Below, in pieces: positions 24,501 to 37,227 of a DNA stretch of 64,000 bases (its first letter is position 1; each line of letters begins with the position of its first letter). A program made the position numbers and the translations under genes. Source of the stretch: Russula earlei. Its lineage: Eukaryota > Basidiomycota > Agaricomycetes > Russulales > Russulaceae. The stretch covers positions 1 to 64,000 of the forward strand of contig JAGFNK010000288.1 in assembly GCA_025769875.1 (NCBI GenBank). Direction: 5' to 3'. The notes below the pieces were generated by a model that ran no database searches, was not told where the DNA came from, and was given only the letters and a program-made list of their open reading frames with translations.

Positions 24501-27500
24501 GTGTTTCCGAGAGCCAAGCTTAGGGTGGTTTAGCCGCCGGGCACGGTCTCGTTGTCCCGCTATCATGTCTTTTCTGTGTTTGAGGAGAGGCAACTTAAAT
24601 TCGTGGCGCAGCGTGGGCGCGGAACTTGTCGTGAGAAAACGTCCATCGCTCGCTCGTCGGTTTGTTTCGTTCCTCAGGGCGGGCACTGCCCTGTGGCGAT
24701 GCTAGCGTTTTGGTGCCAACCAATGGGTTTGAAGCCAATTAGACGTTGGACAGGAAGGCGGGCACCTGGGGCTGACTGGCAAGAGGCAGTGCTTTGCTTG
24801 CTGCTCAAACGTTCCGCAGACCACATCATGCGGCGGCACACCCTTATCTGACTGTCCAGTTACCCCTTGCCCCTTGGAACAGATCACACTTCTGCCAAAT
24901 CCCGTGGAGGCGGTGTAAGGGATGTAATTAAAACGGGTGCTCTCGTCCTCGAGATCTACAGGGACTCTGACAGGTGTATCCATCATTTAATGAGTCCTGG
25001 CCTGAGATCGGCACGATCAAAAGTTCATTAACGGGACGCAAAGACGGATTGTTCTCGAAGGTCCAGAAAGGGTTTACGCAGGTGCATGAGGAAATGATGG
25101 TGATGCTGGGAATCCTGTCTGCGGGCAAATCATGACGAGCCGCGGTTCAACTCAGTTGCCCCCCGGTTCGGCAAGCCCTGCCGACGGCCGACCGGAGAAA
25201 GAACATATCAATCACGACACCTTAAGCCTCCATCCCAGATATCCCAGGTTGTCGACATGTCTCATATCCCCATGATTCACGAACCCCGACCTCACGTGGT
25301 CACCTGCAAGGGTCGCGATAGGTTCGAGAGGACCAAGGCAGGCATCATGACATCACTGCGCTCATATGCGGTTCCGGCAACAAGCGAGAACAAGGGTCAG
25401 CACCCCCGCAATACAATTTTTCACCACCCGTCTCGCGCGATTGCGACGACCAGGTCGGAAGAATCGACTCGCGCGGCAAAAAGGCGCGATAAGGAGGCTC
25501 CCATCATCAGGTTTTGGTTTTGATCCACGAGGGGGGGAAGGGGGGGGGGGAGATCGCGCTAGCGAGCCGTGATCCATGATGGTTTGTTTGGACGTCGTGT
25601 GGGACACAACAGGTACCAACCATTTCGTTTTCCCGTACTACCCGCGGCGGCGACGACTTTAAGAGCTTCGTTGTTCCCCTGCCTCCGCCGTCGAGCAGAG
25701 ACAAGCGAAAAAAAAATTTGAGCACAGTCAGAGACCCTCGAACACGAACACGAACTTGTGGGTGGTTGGCCCCGGGGGGAAGGCGTTTGTGCGATTGTGG
25801 AGAGAGACCACGCGTGTGTGCGGACCGGCCGGAACAAGGTCGTCGGTCACCGCACTCGCGTTCCCAAGTCCCCCTAGGTTGCGGCTCATCCTTGACCCTC
25901 CCCGAGCCACGTGTAATAGCATACCGACCGGACTGCACCCGTACGATACCGCATGAGGGGGGTTGGCGGGGGTGGTCGCGACGATCGAGGATCGGGGGCT
26001 GTTGCCATCATCAAAGGGAGTTAGTTGGTGATCGACAGGCCCACGACATCACACACATTTCCTGATCACATCTTTGGAATGGCGAGTTTTGGTGCTGTCG
26101 GCGACGTAGTGAGGGCGGGTGTGTCATATGGCAAGCAGATTGCCGCATTGGGGTGATCCGGTTCGATCGCCGTCTAACCTTGAAATGCGAAGCGAAGCGA
26201 ATGATTTGACCGACCCGACAAAGGCACAAGGGGACGACGATGGCGGCGCATCAACGGTTTAACTAAGGACGCGCACAAACCCACGTTTGTATAACTTGGG
26301 CATGGGCTACCGCAGAGCGACAGCGACCGAGATGCCGCAGTTGCGGATCACGACAAGCGTGCTCAACGGCAGCAGTTCCACCGGGCCTTTGCTTCATTCG
26401 TCGCCTCGATGCATGGACGCCCTCTATTTTTACGTATACGTACGGACCCGATCGTCCTCTGGACAGACACGCACTGGCTGGCGCAATGAACGACCACATC
26501 ATTTGAGTTGCCGCGAGGAACCGAGCAACCGAGGGCAGCGCACTTGTCACCGGCTAGCTGCGGCTCGCTGCCCGGTGTCCCTCGTGGTGCTGCTGTACCC
26601 CGTATTACGGGTACTGTACTGCTGGAGCACTCCCATAGCCACACGTCGTCCAAGTCCGAGTTTGACCCTGTGTTGCACGTGAGGCTGGCTGATGCATCGA
26701 ACGGAGAGCGCCGCCGGTCAGAGGAAGGGTGTGGGTGGAGGCGGCGCAGGGACGAAACTTTGTTGGCGGAGAGGAGGAGGAGGAGGAGAAGCGCGCGGAT
26801 GTGATGACCGACCGGGATCGATGACCGTTTCGATGCGTTGATCATATCATCATACAGAGTTAAGCTTGCATGCGGTGCCATCATGTCCCACACACGTCCT
26901 TTCAAAACAATACTTGCATCGCCTGGCACGCGCACGCGCACCTGTCCCGCCAGCTGGCGATTTGTCCTTCCACACTGTCTCGCCTCGCCAGCCATCCCGG
27001 CGTTGTGTTCTCCCGACCCGACCGTGGGTACATGCCCCCGTGTAATTGGTATTGTATTCGGTGGCCCCCCCCCCCCCCCTCTCGCTTCGGATCACGTCAG
27101 GGCGCGGTAAGGAGGGGCGAGGCACACCTACCCGTAGCACGGGTGACGGCATCGCTCAACGTTTTAATTTTTCTTTTACGGGTTGCCCTTTCACCCTCTT
27201 GGGCTTGGCCCTCCCCCCGGTTAATCCTTTGGCAAAAGGGCGCGCACTGCCACAGGACAGTCGCGATCCTGAGTGCGGGAAGACCGGTGGCCCGCCCCCC
27301 CCCCCCCCCCAGGGGAAGGGACGGTCGTCTGGCGCCACCGCTGCTGACGCGCGCGACGAACTCGGGGGTGGGGGCCGGCCCTGCAAACCCCTGCACGAGT
27401 TGCCGGCATGTGTATGGCGTCCACGGTCCTGACTGCACGCTCCACGTAGTCAGTCTTTCTCATCATCGTCATTGACAGAGGCCAAAAGCTCCACAATTCC

Positions 27501-29559
27501 ATAAACTAAAACCAGGGACCGTCGTCGCCTGCCCTCCTTCCGTTTTCCGTTACATGCACGCGCTCGTGTCCCCCGATTCCATTTCATTCTTTCCCGTACA
27601 GAAAACGATTTGCCCATTCCACGTCCGTCGTCACTCTCGCAAGGCGCTGCAGCTGGAGGGGGGAGTCACGACCGGCACAAAAGATATGTCGTGATGTAAT
27701 GAAAAAAAAAAAAAAAAGGCGAGCAACGACCAAATCGTATCGTTCCTTCGGGGAGCGTTTCACCGTCACCGGGTGCGCCACCTTTTCAATGTATCCTCGC
27801 TCGGCTCGGATTGCGATTCGGAATTGCGGATGCGCGTGTCAGGGTTTTCGTATTGTGGTCCGCGCGGTCGGCGCCCCAGAGCCAGAGCGCCATGTCGGGG
27901 TGCTCGACCGTCAGCAGCTGTGACGAGACGAGTGTCGAGGGTGCGAGGGGGCGCGCGGACGGACGGATCTACTTCATCACGAGTGCGTCTTCGGTAAGCC
28001 ATTCGTTCTCGCTACGTTCCGTTGGCATCTACTGTATCTATGGCTGCGGATTCAGTGGGCTGATAACGAGGCCTCTTCCCATCCATCATTCTGATCCGTC
28101 GGCCTGAAAGGGTCCTCCCGAGTCGCGCCGCGCCGATAGGTGATACCTTGCCACCATCCAGCCACCAGGGTGAACGCAACGGACGGTCGTGAGCGGTGAT
28201 CCCCACCGGACGCAGAAATCCTGCTTTGGGTCACGGAAATCAAAGGGCTCGTTTCCCGCCGTCCATTGGCACCCGGCGCCGCCAAGTTGTCGTCCCTTGA
28301 TGACACACAACATGGCCGCGGGCACAAGGGTAGATGGTGGCCATTCTAACCCGGGAATGGCTTAACACCAACCGCTGGGGTCACCGGTGTACGCGTAGTA
28401 GGAATGGCGTCGGCACCGTCGGCCGTCGGTCGTCGAGCTTGTCCGAAATGGCCTAGCACTTGGGTTCTCGAGAATGACGCCGGCACGCACTCCACGTCGA
28501 TGACACGACGACACCTCACCTCACGTCAAAGGGACGGCCTCGAGCGGTTGAACGATTTTTACGCCCGACCGCACAACCACAGAAACTAAGACCGTTATTA
28601 GCTAACAGCGCCGCGACGGCGTTCTGGCGCCCTTTACCGCATTGCGAAGCTGTTGGCGCTCGGACGTCGTCCTTATTTCGGCTCTAGGTGGTGACGACAC
28701 CTCGCACTCGTGGCGCAGGGCTCTTACCCGCATTTGGTCTGTCTCACGAAGCCACGCCAGGCCAGGGTGTTCCGGGGGGGGGGGGGCACAACTTGCCCAC
28801 TGTAGAGCGCTAAAACCGTCCAATCCGATTCGGAGGGGCCGACCTCGGTTTCCGAGTCGCGCATTGCGTTGCGTTGCGTTTGTGGGGCCACACGGCCATG
28901 CAGTCGCACGCTGAACAAATCAATTAAGATAGACCGGTCCTTCTGTTCAGTTCAGAACACCGTCGTGACGACCGGGGTCGTTCGAAAAGCACAAAAGCAG
29001 GGGCCGCAGCCTCCTGTTACTGGTGTACTTATACCAATAGTCCGGTTGTCTGAGCGACATACGTCAAAGCACCCGGGAAGCACGCATCACACTTTTACCC
29101 GTGGTCGTACATTCAACACGTTGCAAGCGACGAGCGCGTGAATCGCCCGCATCTGCGCGTTTGTTGGTTGGTGCGTGCCTGCTGTGAGCGAGCGCCGAAG
29201 GTCGAGGCCGCTGCCAAAAAAGACTTCCGTAGAAAAGTGGAGCACACCGGGCGCTGTGAGCGCTCAGGCCGCGGCTGACGACAATACTTTGTCTATAAAA
29301 GTACACGGGACGAAGATACACGTATGGAGCGGCCTGGTGGTGCGGGTGTGCAGTTGACTGGGGTGTCCATGCGGTAAACGAAGGGATGGAATCGGAACAA
29401 GCAGCAGAGAAGCTCGAGGGGGTACATTAAGGCCCTGGGTGGGTTTCCAACGGCGCAGTGGAGCGAGGTAGACAAGCTCGCGTTGGACGGACGGATGCCA
29501 ATTGGGGTTCTGTAGTAGCTTGCAATGTCCGCCTCGGAGAGGTTCGCAGTCACACGCGC
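21596..29559. other. Gene-poor, CpG-rich region of about 8 kb
   Basis: The first 700 bp upstream of the SFP1-like gene is strongly C/T-rich on the plus strand (21670-22330), consistent with a promoter or long leader. Beyond it I find no conserved exon series. Low-complexity features include a GGT repeat at 23385-23414, poly-T near 24187-24210, poly-C near 24451, 27066 and 27294, poly-A near 27701 and poly-G near 28776. Overlapping Arg/Pro-rich frames occur on both strands. A short minus-strand stretch at 24930-25130 looks slightly protein-like but has no homologue I recognise. Confidence 0.5.
23385..23414. repeat. GGT trinucleotide microsatellite
   Basis: About ten GGT/GTG units in tandem in non-coding DNA. 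Confidence 0.9.
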
Positions 29560-30571
29560 TCATCGGGTAAAGAGCTTTTTCCCGCGTAATGACCGCGCGG
29601 CGCCAACGCGCCCCGTCTCTTCCTGGTACATGCGGTACGCCTCACGCAGGTGGTCTGGAGATAGAGGTCCTTTTTCGCCTCGACGCTCCTGGACCGCGCG
29701 AGCTGCCACATTCAAATGCGAGATTAGATAAACACGCGTGATAAGATGGGCGGATGTGTTTACCTTTCTCTACAATTTCCCCAACGAAGACCTTGGTGAA
29801 TCCGGCCACGATCTGGGCCACGGGCATGGAGACTTGTTGACCGAGGCTCTGTTGAATTACCTGCCAAGACGCCGAGTTCGGATATGGGCGTCAAGAGGGG
29901 GGGGGGGGGGGGGGGGAGAACAATTAGAAGTTGTGTCATACCTTTCGAACGGCCTGCTTCGGGAGGGCATGACGGCGATATGCCTCGAAACGCTCGTACT
30001 GTTCCGGAGTAAAGTTGTCCATGAGCACTCTGAAAGGCGTCGACCATTCAGCTGAAAGGGCTAGGAAAGGGAGGATGTCGGCAACGCACTTGAGGTTGTC
30101 CTTCGACTGGCTCTGCCAGGAGAGTTGCGCAGAGTAGTCGTCGTCGGCCATTGCAGGAAGCAGGTCGTCTTCCCCTTCGGCTTCCTCTTCCATTGCGCCG
30201 ATTGGCCGCTGTGCAGCACCCAAGGGCACGGATGGAGCGGATGTGGGACCTGCCCCTCCTGGTGCGTCAGCAGCGGGTGTTACCTGTGTTGGGAGGGCGG
30301 GGGGGAGAGCGGTTGCTGCCGCTGGCTGTGCCCACTGCAGTGGGTTAGCGGTGGAAGGGCTTGTAGCGACGGTTGGGGACGGGCTGGGAATGGATGGGAC
30401 ATCTGGGGACGTCGCGAGTGGGGAATCGAGGGTTCCCGCTCTCGGTTTCCTGCCACGTTTAGCGGTTGATGAGGTAGCACCGCGTGGTCTACCTCGAGGA
30501 GTAGAAGAAGAAGAAGAAGAAGAAGGTGGAGGTGGGGCAGGACCGACTGGATTGAAAGCGGAGGAGGCCAT
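29560..30571 (-). CDS. TAF11: TFIID subunit TAF11, 269 aa, four exons
   Basis: TBP-associated factor 11 of the general transcription factor TFIID; its histone-fold domain pairs with that of TAF13 in the nucleus. Exons: 30571-30090, 30029-29942, 29860-29764 and 29702-29560, totalling 810 nt. The N-terminal 170 residues are Ser/Pro/Ala-rich, with a poly-Ser run encoded by GAA/AGA repeats near 30506-30530 and an RGRPRG AT-hook-like motif. They end in an acidic stretch (EEEAEGEDDLL). The histone fold follows: FTPEQYERFEAYRRH, then KQAVRKVIQQ, VAQIVAGFTKVFVGEIVE and PLSPDHLREAYRMYQ, the conserved TAF11 signatures. The 3-nt poly-Ser repeat could vary in length between strains. It is divergently transcribed from the IEC1-like gene over 105 bp. 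Confidence 0.95.
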
Positions 30572-30676
30572 GGGCGAGCGAGGGTGGGAAGAAGAGTTGA
30601 CGGATTTTCCCAAAGCGGACAGCTGGACGGACGGGTTGCCGAGTCGCTGGCAGCGCGCTCGTCGTTCTCGACGTGA
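30572..30676. promoter_or_regulatory. 105-bp bidirectional promoter between TAF11 and the IEC1-like gene
   Basis: The two start codons (TAF11 at 30571 minus, IEC1-like at 30677 plus) are only 105 bp apart, so this must hold both core promoters unless one start lies further downstream. No TATA box or CCAAT box is seen inside it. A TTTATATAG sequence occurs just inside the IEC1-like coding region (about 30688). A near-palindrome CGTCGTTCTCGACG lies near 30661-30675. Confidence 0.7.
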
Positions 30677-31923
30677 ATGGCTCGCAGTTTATATAGCATC
30701 TCCCCTTCGCCCGGTCCTCTCTCGCCTTCTTTCTCAGACAGCTCTTCATCTCTCGACGGCGCTCCGTCATCTTTCGCCGACCCTCACGATGGCGCCCAAC
30801 CGACAGCTTCGCGCCCCGGTTCTCCCACCGTTCGCGGTGGGCAGCCAGCCAACGCCGGTCCCGGCCCCGGTCCTGGGCTGGACGTTGTCACTTGTCAGTG
30901 GGAAGACTGCGGTGCCGCCTTCGACGACTTGAGCACGTTCATACGCCACCTGCATGAAGGTGCAGCGAGCTTTCCCCAGCTTGGGGCTTCCTTGATCCAT
31001 CGGAGCGCCCTGACGTTTTCTGACCTCCGCAGATCACATAGGCGTGCACAAATCCAACTACACCTGTGAATGGGCCACGTGCACCCGTCGTGGTCTCCCT
31101 CAGACCTCTCGCTTCGCACTCATCTCCCACCTCCGATCCCACACGGGCGAGAAACCTTTCACCTGCGAGCTCCCCGGTACGCCTTCTTCCCAACTTTCCT
31201 CTCCCCCAGTGCTCACCGTGTGGCGTCCCGCAGAGTGTGACAAGTCGTTCACGCGCTCGGACGCTCTCGCCAAACACATGCGTCTCCAACACAACGTCGA
31301 AGCCGGCGCCCCTGGCCGCGGCGGCAACCGCAAGCGGAAGCGTGACCGTGAAGAGCCCTCGCGCCCCGCGGTCTCTACCGCGTCAGAGCCAGCCGGCTTC
31401 AGCATCTTCAAGGTCGAGCCACACACCCCGTCTGAGATACACATGCCCCCCGAGCCCGGTGGCACGCCCGCAGCGGACGATTACTTCAACGGTGGCCGGT
31501 CCCCCAGTCCGGCGGACGAGGGCATCCCATCGTATCTCATTCAGGACCTCGACCCCGTGACGGGCCTCATCCGCGGACGTGCCCCCGCCATGGTCAAATA
31601 CCTCGTGACGAAGGCCAAGTACCTTTTCGCGCTCGAGCAGCACTCCACGCTCATGGAAGAACTCCGTGTGCTGCGGGCGGAGGAGTATGCCCTACGCCAA
31701 GGCAAGGACGAAGCGCTTGACAACGTCATGCGTTCGGAGTTTGGGTGCGTCCACTCGTCTACATCTTTGTCCTAGCGAGGTCTGGCGGGCTGATGCGACT
31801 CGCCCGCCTTGGGACGCTCTCAGACCGGCGGTTGAGCCGCTGTTATCAACGCCCGGCGGTACATCTCCACAGGCTGGGGCGTACACACCGGAGGGGCACG
31901 TTCCGCCTGAAACACATCAATGA
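30677..31923 (+). CDS. IEC1-like C2H2 zinc-finger protein (putative INO80 complex subunit), 361 aa
   Basis: Three classical zinc fingers in a row: CQWEDCGAAF with H-x4-H crossing the first intron, CEWATCTRRG with SHLRSH, and CELPECDKSF with KHMRLQH, joined by the TGEKPF linker. This is the arrangement of fission-yeast Iec1, a YY1-like component of the INO80 chromatin remodeller. After the fingers come a basic patch (RKRKRDREE) and a helical C-terminal part (VKYLVTKAKYLFALEQHSTL, then MEELRVLRAEEYALRQ). Exons: 30677-30959, 31033-31176, 31234-31744 and 31776-31923, totalling 1086 nt. The last intron would be only 31 nt; if it is not spliced the protein ends at 31775 after 323 codons. INO80 membership is inferred from the fingers only; another GLI/YY1-type regulator is possible. 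Confidence 0.85.
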
Positions 31924-34900
31924 AAGCCTATTTGGCGCCTGACGTCCCCGTTGCTGCACGGGGCTATGTGTTAACATAGGTCGCCGACTGCTATTATTTG
32001 GGGGCACTAAGACTTATATGTCCTGATCCAAGTTGCGTGAAGTGATTCTCTCGGTCATTATTTTTATTAGCACGGCCAGGTCAAAACATTCTCCGCTGCC
32101 CTGCATGACGCGCGCTGTTGCCTTAACCTCGATTCGATACTCGGTCCCGCCTTTAGCGAGAACCGATTGTCGTTTGCCGGATGTCAATCCCAATCTTTCT
32201 GTTTCCATTCTGTGGCGCAGCTGATGGGTGTCATTTCTTCATCGCCGCACCGCAGTCGTGTGGCTTCGCCGGCTCCGCACCTGCAACCATTTTGTGGCTG
32301 AGAAATCAAACGTTAACATAGCCAACATGCGGTTTGCTTTACCTGATCTGTAACAGCACGTGGTGCGTGTTTTTAGACAAGCGGACATGAGACCCCGCAA
32401 TCTGCACCGCACAACTGAATGTATATGATGTCTTCTGCTGCGATCAAACGTCTTCTATGTTCTACCTACAAAAAGTCTTCTCCATCCCGCCGATAGCCAT
32501 GTTAACCTGAGTTGACTCCACGATCATGCACAGCAGCGCCGCATGTCGGGTTGTGATGTCCGCGACAACGGTCACTCCTCGTCTTCTGAGCAACAAACAG
32601 GGTATCTGTCGAACGCCGTGCGTACAGTTGCTCTCCCACCTTCCTGATTGCCATCGTCCCCCAGACACCTAGCAGTGCATAACATGTCCGACTCCTGATG
32701 TAAAGACCGCTTCTAAGAACCGGCTCCAGAATCGGCTACCTACTGAGGCAAGGCCGTGAGATGAGGAAACGGTCGGGCACTCTCGAACGGGGGAAGTGTC
32801 TGGATGCCCCTCCTAGCGTTGCTAGACCATGCCCCCCGCTGCTGCTGTATGCCGCGCCGGATTAATGAAGCAACACGCTGTGGCAAAAGCCACGCTAACT
32901 ATAAATTCCCAACGCAGCATGTCCGCTGGCTGCCTCGCCTCCTTTCTAGGGCTGTATTAACGACCATCGCGCGTTGTGCGCATTCCAAAAAACTTTCGAT
33001 CACGGTTTACCCTCGTCATCGCCTGCTGCCGTGACCGAGTACAATCCTTCGTCGATCGGCGAGAGATTCTCATCAAGTCGTCGATGAAGACGGGCCACCG
33101 TAATGCTTGTACCTGCAGCCAGAAACCAACCTGCGATGGACGGTGCGTAACAACTCCGACACCGTAGTCTGGCGTCGTAGTCAAAACATTTTGGCGCCAG
33201 GCGCGCGACAAGGAAATTAAAGGAGGAGGACTCTCATGATGTGATCCTGAACCTCGTGCCATCGTCGAAGGGGCACAAGTGGTACCCCGTCACCACGGGG
33301 ACTAGGACTGACAGCCCGTGCAAGCACCCGTCGTCTACAACAGGGAAACCTTACGCAGGCAACAACCCGGTCTGCACCGACGACCGGTCAGCTGAGGCAA
33401 CACCCACCTCAACCCCCGCCGAGTTCTTTTCTCCTCTCCTGTCGCTCCCTCGGGTTCCCCCAGCCCCCATGCGGTCGCCTCAAAATGAGCGCGTCCCCCC
33501 CTCTCGAAGGTAGCGCCGGTGCGTTCTAAAGTGCTTTATTCCCTGCCCGTTTCTTTCGCCGCATCCCTTTGCCTGCCTATTCTCGCTCTCCACCAGACCT
33601 GCCCTCTGTGCGGCTGTTCTCACACGTAGGACACGGTCCCCTCCCCAGGCCCGTCAGTGATGTCGCTTCTTAGGCGGCCGGCCAATCACTGGCACCCACC
33701 CCCGCCCCGCCCCCCCGGAAGAAACCTGGGCGGTCGACGAGCACGTACGCCCCGTGGTCCTCTGAATCAAATAATTTGGCCGACCGGCGACCCTGAGGAG
33801 CGGTTCCCGGGCGAGGGGAAGTCAGGCGGCGGGCACATATGGGACGCCTTGTGATGGCGACGCGCTCTCACCGCTGCGCCAAGCGGCGGACGATTCGAGG
33901 CTTTCCAGCGGCGCGAACGCCGTCTTTGGGGGCTCCGGAGACCGAGCCATTTCGCTCGAACTGAGCGATTCGAAGACAAACAAACAAACAAACGATACAG
34001 ATATCTCGCAGCCGTGGTAACGCCACGGGACGTCGAACCCGTGGAATGCAGCCCGCCCGCAGTCCATGTAGCCATCATGAGGCAGTATATTTTGCTACTC
34101 CAAGCCGAGATGTGTGAGGGCTGAAAGACAATTAATTCATGAAGTCCCTCGAGGGCTTTGCGCCTCGATGACACTTATTACGTTCCTGGAGAAAGCGACC
34201 TATACTGGGCGCCGAGCGTCATGTCAGCCTGTGGGCGTGGGCGAAGGGATAAGTGTCTCAGGAGGATAGATATGTGAAAGGGGATCACTGTGGTCCGAAA
34301 ACCTATGTGTTGCAGTGCGTCCGACCCGCTTTCCCGCTTTTCCTCTTGAATACCGAAAGATGAGACAGACCAAACAGCAAAGCGATCATGCTAAAGAGGG
34401 AAGGGAAGGTTGGTCCCTGAATGATCCTACGATGGATACTCAACAAAAACCAGTCTCGTCTGTGACGACGACGCAGGGTCGGCGTCACCTGCCCATCCGC
34501 CTCATCAGGAGAGTTGGGGTCCCACCCAAGTACGACCCAAGAAAGGCGGTCCGGCACTTCGTGCAATAAAAGTAGATGCAATGGGTGCGTGATAGGTCGT
34601 TGGATCCGTGGCATTCGCTCATCGCCTCCCCTCTTCCACACACACGGTCTACATCTCGTAGCCCTAAGCCGATGTGGACCCCCCCCCCCCCTGGATCACA
34701 TCTACGCCTTTGAATCAGCGCCGTGCAAGCATTGTGGGTTCCTGGAGGCGATTCCCACGGTGACCTCCAGCTGGGGCGACAGAAACCAGGAACAAGCTCT
34801 AGGAGCATGCGGGGAGCGCATCCCGGAGGCAGCAGCGCATGCGGCCAGTGCCACAGCTTTATCTCCAATGCCATAGGGGACCAACGAGGACGACTCGTGA

Positions 34901-35200
34901 CTGAGAAAGGGGCAAGGAATACACAGGAAAATGTTGAAAATAGTTCTTCCGGCCCCCAGGTCGCATGTGGTGGCGGGCTAAGTCATACAGCGCCCATGAC
35001 CCGCGTGCTAGCGGGTGGGCGGCAGTGGCGCAACGCTCAACCGTGGGATGTGATGGAACGTCGAGTGCGAGGGGGCTACCCCTTTCGATCGGCTCTGAAG
35101 AAGACTGTATCCAGACGTTGCGCGTGAACGTCTGGTGTGAGAAGAGAGGCGCAGCACGGCGGCCGAGTGCCCAGTAGTTCCGGCTCTCGTTCTTTCATGA
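31924..35200. other. Intergenic region before the transposon island
   Basis: CpG-containing, moderately GC-rich sequence with no conserved exon series. Poly-C runs occur near 33711 and 34681 and CAAA repeats near 33980. Minus-strand frames at 34300-34880 look weakly protein-like but match nothing I know. The composition changes sharply close to 35200-35250. Confidence 0.5.
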
Positions 35201-35308
35201 TGGCCCGGACCAGGAATGCCCCCCTTGCTCTCAAAGCCCACTTTGCAGATTGTTCTATGTAACAACCAGTAGTGAATGTGGTGCACTTGTGCATTTCTTG
35301 GTTTGTGT

Positions 35309-35340
35309 GATGAACCATCTCTGGAGAGGGTCCTTACAAG
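35309..35340 (+). repeat. Fragment of LTR family B 5' end
   Basis: TGATGAACCATCTCTGGAGA and the following bases resemble the start of the LTR family B copies at 35908 and 41216. It is a short fragment at the left edge of the island. Confidence 0.5.
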
Positions 35341-35609
35341 AGTATATGCAACTATGAGCAATGCTGTGGTGCCAAGTTTGGCTCCAGCAGTCTTACATGT
35401 GCAGCCCATCATACATGTTACTTACTGTATTTTTCATGTGACCTTGCACTAATCTCAACATGTGAAAGCTAAATCATGAAGTCAACATAGATGTATCAAG
35501 TCTCAGTGCCCATACCTTTTTTGGATGTCACTTCAAGTGCAAAATTAAAACTGCTATATCTCAACAGTTTCTCAATGGATTGCCTTGAACCTTTGACAGT
35601 AGAACCTTA

Positions 35610-35715
35610 GGCCCCTTTTACCAACTGAGAATTCTTGAATTTAGTTTCAAATTTTGTAAGGTTTATGAAAAATGGGGCCTCAAGATTCAAGAATCCTTGG
35701 TTGGTGAATGGGGCC
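35610..35715. mobile_element. 106-bp MITE, PIF/Harbinger-like, TSD TTA
   Basis: It begins GGCCCCTTTTACCAAC and ends with the inverted form (GGTTGGTGAATGGGGCC), with inner GAATTCTTGAAT / ATTCAAGAATC also inverted. It is flanked on both sides by TTA (35607-35609 and 35716-35718). A three-base TWA target duplication and GG...CC ends are typical of Harbinger-derived MITEs. It shares its ends with the larger MITE at 49399-49953. Confidence 0.85.
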
Positions 35716-36191
35716 TTATATACTGTATCTAGGTGCAGCTAAAGTGTGGGAGCCCAATATTCAGTTTTTGACATGTTGATGTTTGGGTGGTGACATGAGT
35801 GCCAAAATTTGAACTGCCATATCTCATGCACTGGTTAGGAAATCAACTTATGTGAATGATAAAACTGTAACATTTTGAATAACAAAAATTATTATTTTGG
35901 TACAATGTGTCATGAATCACCTCCCAGAGAGGGCCCTTGAAGGACCTTCCTTATTAGAGGAAACCTGGGCTCCATGGTGCCACCCTGTTCACATGGCCAA
36001 AAGGGGTGACTAAAAGTGTCCACAATATTGTGTGTGCATTGTAGCACAATTGATTCTAGGCACAATCAACATATGGCAAGCCCTACTTAGTGGCAACCTA
36101 TCTAGCAGTAAAGGACAATACTAAAGACCTTCTAGGGACTCTTTACGACTGACCTTTAAGTCCTTAGGTTGGATACTAATGAAGCTACTAT

Positions 36192-36693
36192 TGTCACTGA
36201 CTGGGGACAGTGTTGCTGACAAATCCATTCATGCGTGAGATGAGTGTAGGGAATTTGAGTGAGATGACAAGTTCTTGCAAAAGTTGGGGATCTTGGTGAC
36301 AACACAGTGAAGGCTAGTGTGTACCATGGAATGGGAAAGCTAATGATAAGTCTTTGCATCTGGAAGACTTAGCAACAGAGACATTTTCAGACAGGGAGCT
36401 TGAGAGCTTGGAGAAGGATGGTTCCAGAAGCGTTCAACCAGTATATTCACAGGAGAACAAGCCTAAGGCTTGTTCCCTTCAACAAGACAGTTTATATACA
36501 TCTAGATACTATATCAAATAGTACCTGTAGGAAACAATGAATCATATGCAAGGCAATTGGGGGCTGAACATGAGGAACAGTCACTACAAACATGAGTCAG
36601 GTAAGGAAGTCCTTAAACATGAGTCAGATGTGAGGTATGTCTGGGTAGGCTATCCCAGTTGCTGGTCTGGTCCAAAGTACCAGTTCTGTGACA
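36192..36693 (+). mobile_element. Solo LTR family E, 502 bp, TSD ACTAT
   Basis: It starts TGTCACTGACTGGGG and ends GTTCTGTGACA. ACTAT lies directly on both sides (36187-36191 and 36694-36698). It is inserted in LTR family B copy 1; the interrupted sequence reads through in the copy at 41216-42122. A truncated inverted relative lies at 45040-45377. Confidence 0.9.
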
Positions 36694-37227
36694 ACTATAG
36701 ACCCTAGAACACATTATTAGACTAACTCTAATAACCAAAGAACACACTATAAGACAACATTCAGGACCTTAATACTGATATTAGGGTCGACTCTAAGGAC
36801 CCTAATAGAACCTTATAAGGGGCCTTATAGGAAACACCTCTTCACCATCAAATACCCCAAGTCCCCAAAAGACCGGCCCTAAACTAACTAACAGTAAATG
36901 AATCAGATGCTTTGCATCTGCACTCGGCAGTGAACACATGGACAGTAGAGGCCCTTACTCATCATTAGGGGCCTCCTTACTCAGCAGCTTATGAAGCATG
37001 ACTGAGCATGCTCACTAAGCATTCCCCAATGTCTTACTCATCTCTCATTGTGCTTGATAACAAGGTTATGACTTGTTCCCTATTTAACAGTTCCCTTGTA
37101 GTATATAAGTGCTCAATGAAGTAGCAGACAGTCTTCAGACTGTCCATTTGATTTGTGGCACTCTAGTACCAAGGATACTCCTTTGTGACCATCTTATCTA
37201 GTACACCCTGGCCCTCTTCTTCCATGA

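Noticed and set aside
24928..25128. Minus-strand frame with PSLRPVNELLIVPISGQD-like segment
   Set aside because: Too short, without partner exons or recognised family; left as part of the gene-poor region.
34033..34080. Minus-strand GGTTCGA T-loop-like motif
   Set aside because: The flanking bases do not form a cloverleaf.
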